Of a stretch of 15,567 bases of DNA, positions 14,333 to 15,567 are shown in pieces. This stretch comes from an uncultured Pelagibacteraceae bacterium. GTDB lineage: Bacteria; Pseudomonadota; Alphaproteobacteria; Pelagibacterales; Pelagibacteraceae. The DNA lies in NCBI GenBank assembly GCA_902549785.1, contig CACCWT010000017.1:1-15567 (forward strand). The letters are read 5' to 3'. A program made the translations under genes and the position numbers. How positions within the stretch are numbered: position 1 is the first letter of the stretch; each line of letters opens with the position of its first letter. The notes under the pieces were generated by a model. The model was given only the letters and a program-made list of their open reading frames with translations, was not told the DNA's origin and did no database searches.

Positions 14333-15415
14333 TTATAAGATTCTTTTATAATTTTCAATTATTCTATCCCACAGGAAGTTTTCAGCATTAATTTTTGCTT
14401 CCTTTCCGTATTCTAAATATTTATTATTTTTAAAAAGTTTATCTATGCTTGAATAAATATCCTCAAGTTTATTTCCATCACATATCAAGCCAGTTTTTTC
14501 ATGGATTATTGCATCTGAAGCACCTCCATCTTTACCTCCAACAGATGGAACTCCATATTGAGCAGCTTCTACATAAGCAATACCAAAACCTTCAACTGAT
14601 TTTTTATAAATTATTGAGGGCATTACAAAAATATCTGACTTTGCTACAAGAGCATTTTTTAAATCTGAGGGAATATCTTTTAAAAAAGTGACTTGATCTT
14701 CTAATTTCAGTTCAATTACTAGCTTTTTTAATTTCTCTTCTTCATCTCCATAGCCGATACAAGTGTAAATAATATCAGGGTAGATTTCTTTTAAGTTTCT
14801 AACAGCCATTATTACTTTTTCATGATTTTTTCTTTTATCAAATCTTGAAACTGTTATTAGTCTATTTTTTTTACCTTTAAGAATATCCTCTGCCTCATCT
14901 AAATATTTTTTGGGAACTTCACTTACTGAATCAATTCCAGGATTAATAATAACTATTTTTTTTTCTTCTACACCTAAATCAATAGCTAAATTTTTTGTGT
15001 AGCTCGAATTAGCAACAATATGATCAACATTATTTAGAACTGACAATACTTTTTTATTTAAACTAGAGCCTTTGGGATGGTTAATTTCTTTTGAATGTAT
15101 TAGACAGATCTTCTTTTTTTTTGTTTTTATAAGCTCCAAACTTTTCCAATGATCAGAAATAATACACTCTACATTGTTATTTTGTTCAAGATAATCGTTT
15201 ATCATGTAAGATTTTCTGTATTTTCTAATAAGCTTCATTCCACTTACTCTTTCAATTGAAAATGAAACTGACTTATCAAACTCCTCATGATTTTCATGAT
15301 AGTCTGCAAAAACTTTTATAAGATTAAGTTTTGAAAGAGACCTTGTTAATCCCCACATGAGATTTTGCATACCTCCTAATTCAGGAGGAAAAGTTCTAGT
15401 TATTACTAAATACAT
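14333..15415 (-). CDS. Glycosyltransferase family 4
   Basis: This 360-residue GT-B glycosyltransferase opens with TRTFPPELGGMQN, the acceptor-side glycine motif of GT4. Its C-terminal donor domain contains TVSRFDKRKNHEKVI (188-202), in which Arg191 and a following Lys usually bind the donor phosphates, then GYGDEEEKL, and VMPS. The signature EX7E appears at Glu275 and Glu283 in EGFGIAYVEAAQYGVPSVGG, followed by DGGASDAI. It transfers a nucleotide-activated sugar, probably to a lipid-linked surface glycan at the cytoplasmic membrane face; donor and acceptor are unknown. The ATG at 15413-15415 sits six bases after the stop of the thioredoxin-family gene, without a clear ribosome binding site, so translation may be coupled. 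The small membrane-protein gene follows after nine bases. Confidence 0.9.
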   Translation of the reverse strand: MYLVITRTFPPELGGMQNLMWGLTRSLSKLNLIKVFADYHENHEEFDKSVSFSIERVSGMKLIRKYRKSYMINDYLEQNNNVECIISDHWKSLELIKTKKKKICLIHSKEINHPKGSSLNKKVLSVLNNVDHIVANSSYTKNLAIDLGVEEKKIVIINPGIDSVSEVPKKYLDEAEDILKGKKNRLITVSRFDKRKNHEKVIMAVRNLKEIYPDIIYTCIGYGDEEEKLKKLVIELKLEDQVTFLKDIPSDLKNALVAKSDIFVMPSIIYKKSVEGFGIAYVEAAQYGVPSVGGKDGGASDAIIHEKTGLICDGNKLEDIYSSIDKLFKNNKYLEYGKEAKINAENFLWDRIIENYKRIL

Positions 15416-15421
15416 TAATTA

Positions 15422-15567
15422 TTAAAACCATTTAATACTACAGCCCATACTAGGAAATTGTTCATTTGGACCATTGTTAGTTTTTGCAATCATTTTCATA
15501 GCATTTTTAAGTTCGCTATCTCCATTTTCAATTGGTTTTAAATTTTGTAACTCTCTTATTCTTCCTC
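15422..15567 (-). CDS. Thioredoxin-family (redoxin) protein, C-terminal end only
   Basis: Only the last 47 codons lie in the window, ending at the TAA at 15422-15424. The end reads NGPNEQFPSMGCSIKWF, close to what I recall of the C-terminus of AhpC/TSA-like thioredoxin-family proteins (xxPSIGCNIKWK). The preceding NAMKMIAKT fits the terminal helix. The active-site CxxC would lie outside the window and cannot be checked. It is the upstream gene of the minus-strand cluster with the GT4 enzyme, spaced six bases from it. The short length makes this a moderate-confidence call; the open frame with a sensible end is direct evidence of coding. Confidence 0.55.
   Translation of the reverse strand, partial: GRIRELQNLKPIENGDSELKNAMKMIAKTNNGPNEQFPSMGCSIKWF

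Overview
The window reads as a piece of a SAR11-type (Candidatus Pelagibacter-like, Alphaproteobacteria) chromosome. The basis is very AT-rich DNA in which wobble positions are nearly always A or T, extreme compaction with intergenic gaps of tens of bases, overlapping stops and starts, three convergent gene pairs whose ends overlap, and a gene repertoire dominated by periplasmic-binding-protein transporters. There is no rRNA, tRNA, IS element, CRISPR array or phage gene. The lineage is an inference from style and protein resemblance; no database search was possible.

Layout, left to right. (1) 1-806: the 3' part of mtnA (methylthioribose-1-phosphate isomerase), ending at a good bidirectional hairpin terminator. 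(2) 895-3452, minus strand: a class II aldolase/short-chain dehydrogenase fusion, then a decayed N-terminal remnant of a DUF849/BKACE enzyme (1268-1415), then a small three-helix membrane protein. (3) 3538-4578: a fused SpeD-SpeE polyamine enzyme. (4) 4637-7660: an amino-acid ABC transporter operon (binding protein, two permeases) whose last gene is a Nit-type carbon-nitrogen hydrolase where an ATPase would be expected. (5) 7657-9763: a DUF6165-like coiled-coil gene divergent from a GT9 glycosyltransferase that overlaps a TauE/SafE permease. (6) 9760-13911: an AbrB-type permease divergent from a complete tripartite tricarboxylate transporter, tctC-tctB-tctA, with a near-consensus sigma-70 promoter. 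(7) 13904-15567, minus strand: a small four-helix membrane protein, a GT4 glycosyltransferase and the C-terminal end of a thioredoxin-family protein.

How the genes may work together. SpeE-type aminopropyl transfer releases methylthioadenosine, and MtnA acts in the salvage of that compound, so polyamine synthesis and sulfur salvage lie within 5 kb. The aldolase/dehydrogenase between them could act on a deoxy-sugar phosphate or, speculatively, on a salvage intermediate. The two transporters share a layout: in each, a strong inverted repeat separates the abundant binding protein from the first membrane subunit. In the tct operon this repeat is a textbook rho-independent terminator overlapping the tctB start codon. 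The glycosyltransferases point to surface-glycan work.

Most notable observations: the terminator embedded in the tctB start, the matching hairpin in the ABC operon, the frameshifted BKACE remnant, the missing ABC ATPase, the atypical SpeE domain, and the repeated use of palindromic TTAA as a shared stop for convergent genes. Most genes belong to known families; I did not find a clear new defence or mobile system.
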